Shown piece by piece: positions 51,536 through 61,034 of a stretch of 64,000 bases of DNA. The stretch's first letter is position 1; each line of letters starts with the position of its first letter. Below the pieces are notes generated by a model that was not told where the DNA came from, did no database searches, and was given only the letters and a program-made list of their open reading frames with translations. The translations under genes were made by a program, and so were the position numbers. This DNA is from Paenibacillus taichungensis. Its GTDB lineage: Bacteria; Bacillota; Bacilli; Paenibacillales; Paenibacillaceae. The stretch is from contig NZ_JABMCC010000105.1 of the NCBI RefSeq assembly GCF_013359905.1, positions 124,001-188,000 on the forward strand. Reading direction: 5' to 3'.

Positions 51536-53220
51536 ACCGATGTCCACCTCCAGCCTGCTGGATATTCATTTTTCAGTACACCATCCAGCCATTTGCCCCA
51601 GCCAGCCGCAAAACCGTCCACACATACCAGCACGAAACCTTTGGCCGCTGTATCTGCTTGACGTTCTACTCGTGCTTCTTCGATGTTCAACGTTTCTCCT
51701 TTGAGATACCTTACCGCTTCACCCTCTGCGGAAGATATGTTAACGGATCTCTGGGCCTCAGCTGCATTCAAAGCACATGCAAGCGGATGAGAGGGCACAA
51801 ATCGCCCATTCTTCACGGTACCCACAAACCACCCTGGTCGAATAACCTTGAGACCTTCCAGACGAGCAGCACCCACAGAAGATTGATACACACGATCACC
51901 GTAAAACACGGTTTCTCCAGCAAGCTCGATTCCCAAATTTTCTTGTACAAATTGAGCATACACCGTTCCTGGATCGACATTTGCCTGGTCGGTTCCTCGT
52001 CCTTGAGTCCGTTCGTTTTTGCGACCACCACGTTCGTTTCCTTTACCCTGTTTTCCCTGAGCCTTGCCACCACGGGTATGCTTATCATTGCGTTCTCTGG
52101 ATTCGGTTCTCATTAGACGTTCCCGTTTCCGCTCTTCTTTACTGATTGGTGCGGATGCACGGATAAATGGTTCTACCGATTCATTTGGTTCGATGGAATC
52201 TGTGTCCACTGCCTGTCCAATTTGTAAAACGCTGCCCTCTTTTTGATTTCCGTCTTCTTCAGTAAGAGATTCGGAACGATGCTGCAATACAGCAACATAA
52301 TGACCTTCTCCCTCCAATAAGTGGGGCCACAACCTAGCAGTGCCGCGCGTTTGCTCTAGCACAGATCCCGTCTCTTCTGCTTTTTCGGGCAACATCTGAC
52401 GCACCCATTCCGGTCGTCCTGGAGCAAATCCAGCACTTCCCGGGATGTCATTCACCACAAAATCAGGATTGATGTTCAGAAATTCCGCTATCATCGCTTC
52501 ATTTTCCTCTGGTGCAAATGTACATGTGGAATATACGATGGTTCCCCCTGGAGCAAGCAGCTTGGCCGCAGTCTCCAGAATATCGCGCTGCATCAGCACA
52601 CATTTTTCCACCGAATGATTTTCCCAGGATTTCACCATGTCCTCATCTTTACGGAACATACCCTCACCCGAACAAGGCGCATCGATTAACACTTTATCAA
52701 AATAATGAGGAAATGCATTCGCAATCCGTTCCGGTGATTCATTCAATACAACAGCATTGCGTACTCCATACAGTTCCACGTTTTTGGCGAGGGCTTTCGT
52801 ACGTTCCGCATGGATATCATTCGTAACGAGCACACCTTTCCCCTGAAGCTTGGCAGCAATCTGGGTTGTTTTCCCGCCAGGAGCCGCACATAGATCCAGC
52901 ACGCGTTCCCCGGGTTTCACATCCAATAATTCAACTGGGGCCATGGCGCTTGGTTCCTGGATATAATACAAACCCGCATGATAATAAGGGTGTAACCCCG
53001 GCTTAACTCCATGAGGCACATAAAAACCCGTTCCGCACCACGGAATGGGTCGCATATCAAATGGAGCAATTTCCTTGAATTGTTCCAGCGATATTTTTAA
53101 CGTATTCACTCTCAGCCCCGCATGTGGCGACTGCTCATAAGATTTCATAAATTGTTCAAATTCATCGCCTAACAAGCTTTTCATCCGCTCGGCAAATATC
53201 GAAGGCAGCTGTACAGCCAT
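51532..53220 (-). CDS. RNA m5C methyltransferase, RsmF/RsmB (NOL1/NOP2/Sun) family
   Basis: A 562-residue SAM-dependent RNA cytosine-C5 methyltransferase. Motif I is LDLCAAPGGKT. The two catalytic cysteines are in motif IV (DAPCSGEGMFR) and motif VI (YSTCTFAPEENE). The C-terminal part after a long basic low-complexity stretch (KEERKRERLMRTESRERNDK onward, roughly residues 365-415) is the RsmF-type PUA-like region. The basic insert is probably disordered and may aid RNA binding. Start ambiguous between ATGs at 53232 and 53220; I prefer 53220 on spacing. It overlaps the pseudouridine synthase gene by four bases, forming an rRNA-modification operon. Confidence 0.92.
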   Translation of the reverse strand: MAVQLPSIFAERMKSLLGDEFEQFMKSYEQSPHAGLRVNTLKISLEQFKEIAPFDMRPIPWCGTGFYVPHGVKPGLHPYYHAGLYYIQEPSAMAPVELLDVKPGERVLDLCAAPGGKTTQIAAKLQGKGVLVTNDIHAERTKALAKNVELYGVRNAVVLNESPERIANAFPHYFDKVLIDAPCSGEGMFRKDEDMVKSWENHSVEKCVLMQRDILETAAKLLAPGGTIVYSTCTFAPEENEAMIAEFLNINPDFVVNDIPGSAGFAPGRPEWVRQMLPEKAEETGSVLEQTRGTARLWPHLLEGEGHYVAVLQHRSESLTEEDGNQKEGSVLQIGQAVDTDSIEPNESVEPFIRASAPISKEERKRERLMRTESRERNDKHTRGGKAQGKQGKGNERGGRKNERTQGRGTDQANVDPGTVYAQFVQENLGIELAGETVFYGDRVYQSSVGAARLEGLKVIRPGWFVGTVKNGRFVPSHPLACALNAAEAQRSVNISSAEGEAVRYLKGETLNIEEARVERQADTAAKGFVLVCVDGFAAGWGKWLDGVLKNEYPAGWRWTSV

Positions 53221-53441
53221 AATCCCACTCATCCTGTCTTGTTAAAATTGCATATAGTTCTATGTTATCATATCCGGGCAATGCTTTCCTATTGCTTCAT
53301 ACATATTCCACTACAGCGTGTAATGTAGTATAATGGCAAGTAGATTGATTGATGTGCAAAAATTCGGGTGTTTATGCATATTATCCCATCCCGTATTTTT
53401 GCCAAAACTATATTTCGATATGATCGATGGGGGATGTCTTA

Positions 53442-53990
53442 ATGAAATCCAAGAAGAAAAAGAAAAGCGCTGCGATCCTTATTTTCCTGGGTATTTTCGT
53501 CGTTTTGATTGCAGCACTTGTCCTGGTGAACCAGCAATCCAAGAAACAAATGGACGCTGTGGGGAATGCTTATGGCATCGCCGCCTCCAAGCTTAATCCT
53601 GCAACACGCGAACTGCTGAACGATCCGAACTACCAACAAATTATTTTGCCTGACGATCTGAAAGCTAGAATTGATAACAAAGACAGCTTCTTTGTCTATT
53701 TCTTTGCCTCCGACTGCTCACACTGCCGTGCGACAACACCTCAGTTGATGCCACTGGTCGATGAGGAAGGGATTCAACTGCCACAGTTCAATCTGCGCGA
53801 ATTCGATTCCGGTTGGACCGATTATAACATTGAGTACACACCAACTCTGGTATATTATCAGGATGGTATTGAGAAAGACCGCATGGTTGGCGGGCTGCAG
53901 GAAAATGGCAGTGACAACGGTTATACCCTGGATGACTACAAGCAATTTTTCGAAAAATATAAAGGCAGTACCACTCCATCAGCAAGCTAA
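53442..53990 (+). CDS. Membrane-anchored thioredoxin-like protein
   Basis: A 182-residue extracytoplasmic thiol-disulfide protein: a very basic start (MKSKKKKKS), one transmembrane anchor (AAILIFLGIFVVLIAALVLV), then a thioredoxin fold with the redox motif Cys92-Ser-His-Cys95 and the cis-Pro in IEYTPTLVYY. The Cys-Ser-His-Cys motif is less common than CGPC or CPHC. Probably a reductase or bacteriocin/accessory-type thioredoxin of the membrane surface. The ATG at 53442 has GGGGG nine bases upstream and is preferred over 53427. It is transcribed away from the methyltransferase operon and ends in a strong terminator. Confidence 0.88.
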   Translation: MKSKKKKKSAAILIFLGIFVVLIAALVLVNQQSKKQMDAVGNAYGIAASKLNPATRELLNDPNYQQIILPDDLKARIDNKDSFFVYFFASDCSHCRATTPQLMPLVDEEGIQLPQFNLREFDSGWTDYNIEYTPTLVYYQDGIEKDRMVGGLQENGSDNGYTLDDYKQFFEKYKGSTTPSAS

Positions 53991-54095
53991 TCGTATAACT
54001 CTTCGTGGTTGCGATGGACCCGCATGGATCATATTGTCCTTTGTATGGACAAGCTCTGGAATCATTCCAAACTTTAATGATGTCCTTTAATATTG

Positions 54096-54142
54096 AACAC
54101 CCCGGCCAATTCCTCTATAGGAACTGCCGGGGTGTTTTTTTT
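54096..54142 (+). terminator. Rho-independent terminator after the thioredoxin gene
   Basis: Stem AACACCCCGGC / GCCGGGGTGTT followed by eight T, about 105 bp after the stop. Confidence 0.95.
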
Positions 54143-54202
54143 AATATCATATGTCTGAAAATATGTTAATGATGAAATGAATGATGTCTTTACATTACAA
54201 GC

Positions 54203-54697
54203 TTACTCGCTCTGCAAGTTCTGCTCTTGCTGCAAGGCTTTCATCTTCTCTTCATAGATTCGTCCACGTGTAGGACTTCGGCGTTGGGGAATATTAGGCT
54301 TCAGTTCAAGAGCTCGTTCTCGAACTTCCTGCACCAGCACCTCATCCTGAATCTGAATATGCAAGTCTCTGTAAGGAAAATTCTGCGGCTCAGGACCGGA
54401 AAGTCCATGAACCAGCTCCTGTACTTCCTGCACCAACGACCCAAGGGCAATGCCTCGCGAAGTTTCCGGATATGACTTTAACAGATCTACCGAACTCTGT
54501 AACATCATGCGTCCTCCGCGAAGGTTATCATTCCTGAAATGATACAGCCCCACTGCAATCTGCAGCAATCCTTTGTACAGAGAATCCCGATCCCGTTCAA
54601 GCCATAGTTCTTCCAATACCTCATGGCATTCAAAGTAGTCCTGATCCCGGTTGAAGTAGATCAGATAGTCCACATACAGCGGCTCATAGCTGCTCAT
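54203..54697 (-). CDS. DUF309 family protein
   Basis: A 164-residue helical protein of the DUF309 family, of unknown function. The signature is visible: YFNRDQDYFECHEVLEELWLERD followed by LYKGLLQIAVGLYHFRNDNLRG. The ATG at 54697 lies inside the last codons of the alarmone synthetase gene (14-bp overlap), so translation is probably coupled; a GAAAGGG lies 14 bases upstream. The basic C-terminal tail (RRSPTRGRIYEEKMKAL) is outside the domain. The conserved His/Glu residues in CHEVLEE suggest a metal-binding or enzymatic role, unproven. Confidence 0.88.
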   Translation of the reverse strand: MSSYEPLYVDYLIYFNRDQDYFECHEVLEELWLERDRDSLYKGLLQIAVGLYHFRNDNLRGGRMMLQSSVDLLKSYPETSRGIALGSLVQEVQELVHGLSGPEPQNFPYRDLHIQIQDEVLVQEVRERALELKPNIPQRRSPTRGRIYEEKMKALQQEQNLQSE

Positions 54698-55499
54698 CCG
54701 GGTTTTCGCCCTTTCTAGCCGCATTCAGAAGTGCTTTCACATCATCCAGAAGGTCTTTTAACCCTTCCATATCATGACGCTCCCAGCAGTCATTGAAGCG
54801 CTTTTGTGCCTCTATTGCTTCGTTCACGAGGTGGTAGAAGTACAATTGATGTATGATGTTCAGCGTTCTTGATACAATATTGGAGTCATCTTCAAAGGCC
54901 TTTTGCGCCTCCAGAATTTGCAGACGGATCGCCGACATCTCATTATCGAGTACAAAAGCGGCTTCGGCCGTCTTTTTCAATCTTGCACGCATATCATCCG
55001 GTAGACTCTCCCGAAACTTGTAACTTAGGGAGTGCTCGATCGTGGCCCAGAAGTTCATCGCCAGCGTCCGAATCTGAATCTCGGCCAGCACATTTTTCTG
55101 CCCTAGAGCCGTCTGAACAGGATACTCAATAATCATATGGAAACTGCGGTAGCCGCTCTCTTTGAAATTGGTGATATAATCTTTCTCGATTAATACCGTC
55201 AAATCCTTACGACCACGAATATACTCGGCTACCCGCCGAATATCATCCACAAACTGGCACATAATGCGGATACCTGCAATATCCTCAATGCCTGTTTCCA
55301 CCTGATCAAGCGGCACATTCAGGCGTCTGGATTTCTCCAGAATGCTGGATATTTTTTTGACACGACCGGTAACGAATTCGATCGGGGCGTATTCTTCCCT
55401 TTTCTTAAGCTCCGCCCGCATCGTTTTAAACTTAACTTTCAATTCCTCTACCGCTTGTTCATAAGGAAGTAAAAATGTACCCCAGTCTCTACCGTCCAT
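54684..55499 (-). CDS. sasB: Small alarmone synthetase, RelQ/SasB (YjbM) type
   Basis: A 271-residue GTP pyrophosphokinase that makes (p)ppGpp. It resembles Bacillus subtilis YjbM (SasB/RelQ, 211 residues) from its first residues (MDGRDWGTFLLPYEQAVEEL) through IEFVTGRVKKISSILEK, the GIEDIAGIRIMCQF block, the substrate loop ESGYRSFHMI and EIQIRTLAMNFWATIEHSL. No hydrolase (HD), TGS or ACT domain is present. The C-terminus is about 60 residues longer than in B. subtilis, with an extra helical region (LYFYHLVNEAIEAQKRFNDC). It forms an overlapping pair with the DUF309 gene. Confidence 0.92.
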   Translation of the reverse strand: MDGRDWGTFLLPYEQAVEELKVKFKTMRAELKKREEYAPIEFVTGRVKKISSILEKSRRLNVPLDQVETGIEDIAGIRIMCQFVDDIRRVAEYIRGRKDLTVLIEKDYITNFKESGYRSFHMIIEYPVQTALGQKNVLAEIQIRTLAMNFWATIEHSLSYKFRESLPDDMRARLKKTAEAAFVLDNEMSAIRLQILEAQKAFEDDSNIVSRTLNIIHQLYFYHLVNEAIEAQKRFNDCWERHDMEGLKDLLDDVKALLNAARKGENPDEQL

Positions 55500-55634
55500 G
55501 CTTATGCCTCCTGTCTCTATAGCTTCCCCTGTTCTTATCCATTATACATGATGTTAAGCGGGGGGAAGAGTTCCGTACGACATTACCCTCTTCCACGCTT
55601 CTAATTTTCAACCCGGGGAACTCTGAAACATTGC

Positions 55635-56732
55635 TTAACGATGCTCTGCACCGACAGCTTCCGAAATATGACTATAACCGTCTTTGCGCAGCAATTCACG
55701 CAGTCCGGCATGAATGCGCCGGTTCACTTCAGGTCCTTCATAGATCAATGCCGTATATATTTCCACCAGGCTGGCACCTGCTTTAATCTTTTCGTAAGCA
55801 TCTTCGCTTGTGAAAATGCCCCCCGATCCGATGATTGGCAGTTTGCCTTCTGTCTGGCGATAGATTTGGCGAATGATTTCTGTGGAACGATCACGCAGCG
55901 GCTTGCCACTTAGTCCACCTGTCTCTTTGGCATGCTGATGAGACAGGCCCTCTCGGCTGATCGTTGTATTCGTTGCAATGATACCGGCAACTCCACTATC
56001 TGCAATGGTACTCACCATATATTCGAGCTCCTGGTCATTCACATCAGGTGCGATTTTGACCAGTACCGATTTAACGGAACCGCCTGCTCTCTTGCGTTGC
56101 GTCTCCATCTCATTCATCACAGCGGCAAGCAATTCTTTCAGTTCATTCCCATGTTGCAGATTACGCAAATCCGGTGTATTTGGTGAACTAATATTGACCA
56201 CAAACAGGTCCGCATAATCGTATAGCGCCCGAATGCATTTCGCATAATCCAAATGCGCTTCTTCATTCGATGTCGCCTTATTTTTACCTATATTTACGGC
56301 CACTGGAATACGACGCTCCGAGAGGCGTGCCAATTCACCCGCCATCGCTTCGGCGCCAAGGTTATTGAAGCCCATCCGGTTCACCAATGCCTCATCGGGA
56401 GGCAAGCGGAATAACCTTGGCTGGTCGTTACCTGGCTGTGCAAGCGGTGTGACTGTACCCACTTCCATGAAGCCAAACCCGATGGAAGAAAAGCCCGTTA
56501 CAGCCTGTCCGTTTTTGTCCAAACCAGCCGCAAGTCCTACAGGTGTAGGGAAATGACAGCCGAACATATCCACAGCCAGATCCGATGTTTCACGCACACC
56601 ATACATGACACGCAAACCGGAAGGAACCGGGCGAATACTCCCCATTCCACTAAGGCCGCCGATAATTAGATGATGGGCCTGCTCAGGGTCCATTTTGAAC
56701 AACAAGGGTTTAGCAAGACTTCTGTATAACAA
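55635..56732 (-). CDS. pyrD: Dihydroorotate dehydrogenase (quinone), class 2
   Basis: A 365-residue FMN enzyme of pyrimidine synthesis that oxidises dihydroorotate with quinone. The class 2 N-terminal membrane-association helix (LYRSLAKPLLFKMDPEQAHHL) is present, followed by the barrel: PVGLAAGLDKNG, NRMGFNN, the catalytic Ser in VVNISSPNTPDLRNLQ, VKIAPD, and GSGGIFTSEDAY. The open frame extends to 56888, but the start is best at the TTG at 56732, eight bases after GGAG; a GTG at 56741 is an alternative. In Bacillus the class 1B enzyme is encoded in the pyr operon; here a class 2 enzyme is encoded alone. Confidence 0.95.
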   Translation of the reverse strand: MLYRSLAKPLLFKMDPEQAHHLIIGGLSGMGSIRPVPSGLRVMYGVRETSDLAVDMFGCHFPTPVGLAAGLDKNGQAVTGFSSIGFGFMEVGTVTPLAQPGNDQPRLFRLPPDEALVNRMGFNNLGAEAMAGELARLSERRIPVAVNIGKNKATSNEEAHLDYAKCIRALYDYADLFVVNISSPNTPDLRNLQHGNELKELLAAVMNEMETQRKRAGGSVKSVLVKIAPDVNDQELEYMVSTIADSGVAGIIATNTTISREGLSHQHAKETGGLSGKPLRDRSTEIIRQIYRQTEGKLPIIGSGGIFTSEDAYEKIKAGASLVEIYTALIYEGPEVNRRIHAGLRELLRKDGYSHISEAVGAEHR

Positions 56733-56987
56733 ATCACTCACTCCGTTCTGGTCCGGTACGCTGAAAAAATGCTTTCCGTCTTTTTCATATGTAAAAAAAC
56801 ACTCTATACACAAGTCTATCCGTTTCTTCTTCAAAAGGAAAGTAGTTTGAGCATAGACAGAAGGATTCGTAATATGCAAAATGCTCACAAGAAATCCACC
56901 CGCCTACTGGAAATGGCGAGTTGAATTCTTTACAATGGGAGCATGGCTACATCTATATAGCCTTATTCCATGAAGGAGGAACAGCCC

Positions 56988-57125
56988 ATGGCTCCCAAAC
57001 GCAAACCACCTACTTTGCAGCAAAAGAAAGATGAGGTCAACCGGAAAGCCATTATCTGGACCGCAGCCAGCGTCGGTGGACTGATCATTATCATTGGTGC
57101 GCTTATTATTATCGCCAACCTGTAA
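56988..57125 (+). CDS. 45-residue single-span membrane protein
   Basis: A short gene with a strong ribosome binding site AAGGAGG (56973-56979) nine bases before ATG and an uninterrupted 45-codon frame ending TAA. The product has a basic N-terminus (MAPKRKPPTLQQKKDEVNRK) and one transmembrane helix (AASVGGLIIIIGALIIIANL) that runs to the C-terminus. By the positive-inside rule the basic half is cytoplasmic. Function unknown. It lies between the divergent pyrD gene and the convergent L,D-transpeptidase gene. Confidence 0.75.
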   Translation: MAPKRKPPTLQQKKDEVNRKAIIWTAASVGGLIIIIGALIIIANL

Positions 57126-57211
57126 ATGCTTCAACCTACTGTTTCTGCATCTACATACCAATCCAGCATGGATTTTACGTTTTCTTCGGTCTGAATCACT
57201 TGGTTTATCGT

Positions 57212-58651
57212 TTAATTCAACCAATGATACGTCTTATTCGGATTATTTTGCTTGGGAACAAGTGTGTACCGGTAGCGATCCTTCGCTTCTGGAACCATAG
57301 CTGTCTCTGGCAGCAGATCTTTCCCGATGCGTACCGGAGTTCCCTGAGGAGCAAGAGCAAATAGCTCTTCCACATCTTCAGTACTCATTCTCACACATCC
57401 AAGGGATTCATCCAGCCCGATACTGTTTGGCTCGTTGGTCCCATGGATGGCATAATTCGTGTCCGATAGCTGCATGCCCCTACTTCCAAATTCGCCATTG
57501 GAGCGACCATTGGGATTTACAACTTTGTCTGAAATGACAAACGAACCCTCTGGAGTACGATCTCCCCCAAGCCCTACCTCGTAATTCCGAATAATGGTGT
57601 CGCCACTAATCAGTGCAAGCTTATGTCTGCTCTTGTCCACGATAATCTCAAGCCGATCCTGCAAAAAAGGCTTTCCGCCTAACGTATCCACAAACGCAGC
57701 GTTTTTGCCTTGTTGCGAATCTGAACCTTCACGTTTTCCCTCGGCTGTGTTTTTTCCTTTACCCATTTGTCCTTTTTGATGCATGGCTAGTAGTGCCGGA
57801 AACATCCGGGTCATGCCAGGTGCAGTCTCGCCCAGAATATTATTTGGAAATGGCTGGGCAAGTTGCGCAACACTTTTCGGCCAGTTTCCGTTTCGTTTCT
57901 TATATGTAATCATTGCACTCGACAGAGCTGCAGCGGATTCCTGTTTGGCTGTCCAGGCTTGCGCCAGACGCTTGATCTCCGGTGATACTTCCGGCGGTTC
58001 ACAGTTACACTGTTTGGCATCATAACTCTGTGCCGTTAATTTGCCACTGCTGTTCGTCTGAACGATATATTTCACCGCCATATTTCGCTTCCATAATGTC
58101 CAGTTACCTGCGACCTGCATTCCAAGCACAGCCGATGTCTGCACTTTCGCAACAGAACCCGACCATGCAGCTGCAAGTGCAGCCTCCCCCTGGTTGCCTC
58201 CACCGAATGCTCCAGCTGTAAACACATTGGAGTTCACAACAAGAGCCAAATCTTCCTTCGGGTTATTACCTGATTCGTTATCCATGGAATCGTCCGTCGA
58301 TTCCAAAGCAGAAGCCAACGCCTCGGCTGCATCACGATTGAAACCAGGAGCATCCGCAGGTGGTAATCCTGCCAGTACAAGCAGCATCAGCAGGGTAAGC
58401 CACATCTTGCGAACACGATGTTTTTTCTCTTTTTGCTCAGCCATCTCAACCAGCTTCTCCTGATAATCCACCCATATATCTGCCGGTGCCTTGCTTCGCT
58501 CGAAAGCCTCGTAGACTTCACCCGCCTGTTGAAAACAATAGTTCGCCTTGGCTTCCTGCCCTTCACCCAAATATTCCTTACCGAGTAAATACCAGGCCAT
58601 TTTATTATCAGGATGTTTCTTTACATATGTTCGTAGGTGAGTATTTTGCAT
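57212..58651 (-). CDS. L,D-transpeptidase (YkuD) with TPR-like N-terminus and membrane anchor
   Basis: A 479-residue membrane protein. Residues 1-70 are cytoplasmic and TPR-like (LRTYVKKHPDNKMAWYLLGKEYLGEGQEAKANYCFQQAGEVYEAF); one transmembrane segment follows (MWLTLLMLLVLAGLPP). A long extracytoplasmic region leads to the YkuD domain from about 340 (DRLEIIVDKSRHKLALISG). The catalytic motif is intact, with His in YAIHGTNEP and Cys in ESLGCVRMS. It crosslinks peptidoglycan stem peptides by 3-3 bonds or anchors proteins. A Cys-rich spot NCEPP (KQCNCEPPEV) lies in the spacer. The ATG at 58651 follows GGAGG with five-base spacing. A TPR on the cytoplasmic side of an L,D-transpeptidase is an uncommon layout. 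Confidence 0.88.
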   Translation of the reverse strand: MQNTHLRTYVKKHPDNKMAWYLLGKEYLGEGQEAKANYCFQQAGEVYEAFERSKAPADIWVDYQEKLVEMAEQKEKKHRVRKMWLTLLMLLVLAGLPPADAPGFNRDAAEALASALESTDDSMDNESGNNPKEDLALVVNSNVFTAGAFGGGNQGEAALAAAWSGSVAKVQTSAVLGMQVAGNWTLWKRNMAVKYIVQTNSSGKLTAQSYDAKQCNCEPPEVSPEIKRLAQAWTAKQESAAALSSAMITYKKRNGNWPKSVAQLAQPFPNNILGETAPGMTRMFPALLAMHQKGQMGKGKNTAEGKREGSDSQQGKNAAFVDTLGGKPFLQDRLEIIVDKSRHKLALISGDTIIRNYEVGLGGDRTPEGSFVISDKVVNPNGRSNGEFGSRGMQLSDTNYAIHGTNEPNSIGLDESLGCVRMSTEDVEELFALAPQGTPVRIGKDLLPETAMVPEAKDRYRYTLVPKQNNPNKTYHWLN

Positions 58652-58756
58652 CCGATCCTCCATCATTTCGCCTTTTTCCGTTTATATATATATCGGCAAA
58701 TGATGACAAGAAATCCATAGGACTTGAGTACCCGGATGTAAGCCTCTACATTCGAC

Positions 58757-58804
58757 AAAAAAAGCACATTCCACTGTCCCAAAGACAGAAGAATGTGCTT
58801 TTGT
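58757..58804 (-). terminator. Terminator of the ferredoxin gene
   Basis: Stem AAAAGCACATTC / GAATGTGCTTTT with an inner CTGTC/GACAG stem, followed by a T-run of seven on the minus strand. Confidence 0.92.
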
Positions 58805-58822
58805 ATGTTCATATGAAAGAAA

Positions 58823-59080
<258 letters not shown>

Positions 59081-59184
59081 CTATTATTCAAAAACGTACA
59101 GTATTTTTATCTAGAAACATATTAATACAAAGTAAGAGTTATTACAAATAATTTTAACAGCCTCAAGACTTCATTATGCCCTAT

Positions 59185-60489
59185 TTAATCGAGACTTTGC
59201 AAATTATCTTTTTGCAGCGATGTTCCCCGGACTTTATGATTGCGCAGTAATACGGAAGGATCATCTCCCAGCATGCCAGCAGTAACGACAGCATTTTCGC
59301 CAAATTTGTCACGTAACTGATCCATGATGCGAATCAGATTTTCCTTCTTCGGCTTCTGCTCATATTCAAACAGATCAAGCTGTATCGCCGACTCCTCACG
59401 CGGAATCAGCGTTTGAAGGGTCACACCCAACATACGAACAGGCTTCCCGCCGCCCCAATGTTTTGCAAATAAAGCACAGGCCTCCCGGTATATGATCGAG
59501 GCATCTTCAGTAGGCACCTCCATCATCCGTGATCTCGTAATCGTCTTCATATCCGGTGTACGAATCGTAATCTGAATGCCCTGACTGAGCATTTCGTGTT
59601 TGCGCAACCGTCTTGCAACCTGGTCGCTTATATTCAGTAACACCCGATGTACATCATCCATTTCAGATATATCCGCGGGTAACGTTGTCGTGTGTCCAAT
59701 CGATTTGTTCGCTTCACGTTCAGCCTGAACTGCCGAATGATTAATGCCGTTTGCTGAATTTTTTAACCAGGAGCCATTAATTCCAAACACATCGGTTAAC
59801 ATCCGCTCGTCTGATTTGGCAAGCTGTCCTATGGTTTCAATGCCCAGTTTCTTCAGCTTTTCCGCTGTCTTTTTGCCAATTCCAAACATCTCGTTACAAG
59901 GTCTATGCCATAAAATCTGAGGTACATCCCTCATCCGCAAGATCGAAATGCCATTTGGCTTTTTCAAATCAGAGGCCATCTTGGCAAGCAGCTTGTTGGG
60001 TGCAATTCCGATCGAACAAGGCATCCCTAACTCATCCCGGATTCTGGTCTGAATACTTTCCGCAATTTCCAGCGGTGTACCGAACTGTCTGGACCCCGTA
60101 ATATCGAGATAACACTCATCAATTGAGGTCGCTTCAAGTAGCGGTGTATAACTGTAAGCTATTTTCATGAATTCTTTCGAATACCGACGATATAAATGAA
60201 AATCCGGACGAATCACAATTAAATCAGGACATTTCTTCAATGCTTGATGAACAACCATGCCTGTAGAAATCCCCCTGCTTCGAGCTGTGTATGAACAAGT
60301 TACTATGACACCTTTGCGCACTTCACTACTGCCAGCAACGGCCGTCGCTTTTCCTCTATATAATTCCGGTTCCTCGGCTTCATGTACAGAGCAATAAAAA
60401 GCATTCATATCGACATGCAAAATCACTCGTCCGGCGGTAGGATAATATCGATCTACATCTATGTTGTTATGCGTCCCGTCCGAAGACAT
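59185..60489 (-). CDS. dinB: DNA polymerase IV (Y family)
   Basis: A 434-residue translesion polymerase. Catalytic acidic residues are seen in VILHVDMNAFYCSVH and TSIDECYLDITG. The HhH region has GIGKKTAEKLKKLGI, and the little-finger domain follows. A sliding-clamp binding motif QLDLFEY lies near residue 385. The length exceeds the ~350 residues of E. coli DinB, mainly through an N-terminal extension of about 20 residues and a tail beyond the clamp motif. The ATG at 60489 is 6-12 bases after GGGCGGTGGTGG; the longer frame to 60516 has no site. No LexA box was recognised by eye. Confidence 0.94.
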   Translation of the reverse strand: MSSDGTHNNIDVDRYYPTAGRVILHVDMNAFYCSVHEAEEPELYRGKATAVAGSSEVRKGVIVTCSYTARSRGISTGMVVHQALKKCPDLIVIRPDFHLYRRYSKEFMKIAYSYTPLLEATSIDECYLDITGSRQFGTPLEIAESIQTRIRDELGMPCSIGIAPNKLLAKMASDLKKPNGISILRMRDVPQILWHRPCNEMFGIGKKTAEKLKKLGIETIGQLAKSDERMLTDVFGINGSWLKNSANGINHSAVQAEREANKSIGHTTTLPADISEMDDVHRVLLNISDQVARRLRKHEMLSQGIQITIRTPDMKTITRSRMMEVPTEDASIIYREACALFAKHWGGGKPVRMLGVTLQTLIPREESAIQLDLFEYEQKPKKENLIRIMDQLRDKFGENAVVTAGMLGDDPSVLLRNHKVRGTSLQKDNLQSLD

Positions 60490-60582
60490 GATCCACCACC
60501 GCCCTTTCGTATACACAATTCCGTGAAATGCAATCTACTCTATTATATCAAAGTCCCTTATGTAAAAATCATTTATATTCCC

Positions 60583-60690
60583 TTATTTTCGGCGAGGTTT
60601 AACGATCGATCGAATGATACCCCACACGGCAACGACAATAATAGCAATAATAATGAATGAAATAATTGTATTCTCCCAAACAAAGCTCAT
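60583..60690 (-). CDS. 35-residue single-span membrane protein
   Basis: A short gene with GGAGGG six bases before ATG at 60690. The product MSFVWENTIISFIIIAIIVV continues with AVWGIIRSIVKPRRK: one transmembrane helix with a basic C-terminal tail, hence probably N-out/C-in. The longer open frame to 60765 lacks a site. It ends about 90 bp before the dinB start on the same strand. Function unknown. Confidence 0.6.
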   Translation of the reverse strand: MSFVWENTIISFIIIAIIVVAVWGIIRSIVKPRRK

Positions 60691-61034
60691 TCTTTTCCCT
60701 CCATTTATAAAGACAAGATTTGAATCCATATTCAATCCTGGAATACTTGTATTTAGATGAAGCATAACATATTACAAGACTACGTTCACAGCTCACTCAA
60801 CTCTACAATCCATCATTTGTTACACCAAATGGTGAATTCGATGTAGCATTTGGCGATAATGGTGCTATAATAATTAATTATACAAATTCACGATTTTAGG
60901 ACAAATCTACACTTTGAATTTAATACAGTGTAGCGGTACAGAATCGAAGGATTCGTCACCAACATGCTCATATGTTTTTTAAACACACCATTAAACTTTC
61001 TAAAAAAAGCGCTTCATCTTAAAGGAGGATCTTC
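60691..61034 (+). other. Upstream region and leader of cimA
   Basis: About 344 bp without a gene. It holds a perfect -10-like TATAAT (60866-60871) without a clear -35, a dyad CACCA-AA-TGGTG near 60824-60835, a hairpin CTACACT (60907-60913) / AGTGTAG (60927-60933) and a small hairpin GAATC-GAAG-GATTC (60941-60954). No T-box specifier or GGGTGG-type antiterminator motif was found. Confidence 0.5.

Noticed and set aside
56904..57224. Minus-strand ORF of 106 codons
   Set aside because: Antisense to the 45-residue membrane microprotein, which has a strong RBS; the ORF has none.
60691..61034. T-box riboswitch before cimA
   Set aside because: No AGGGTGG-type T-box core or terminator/antiterminator pair is visible.
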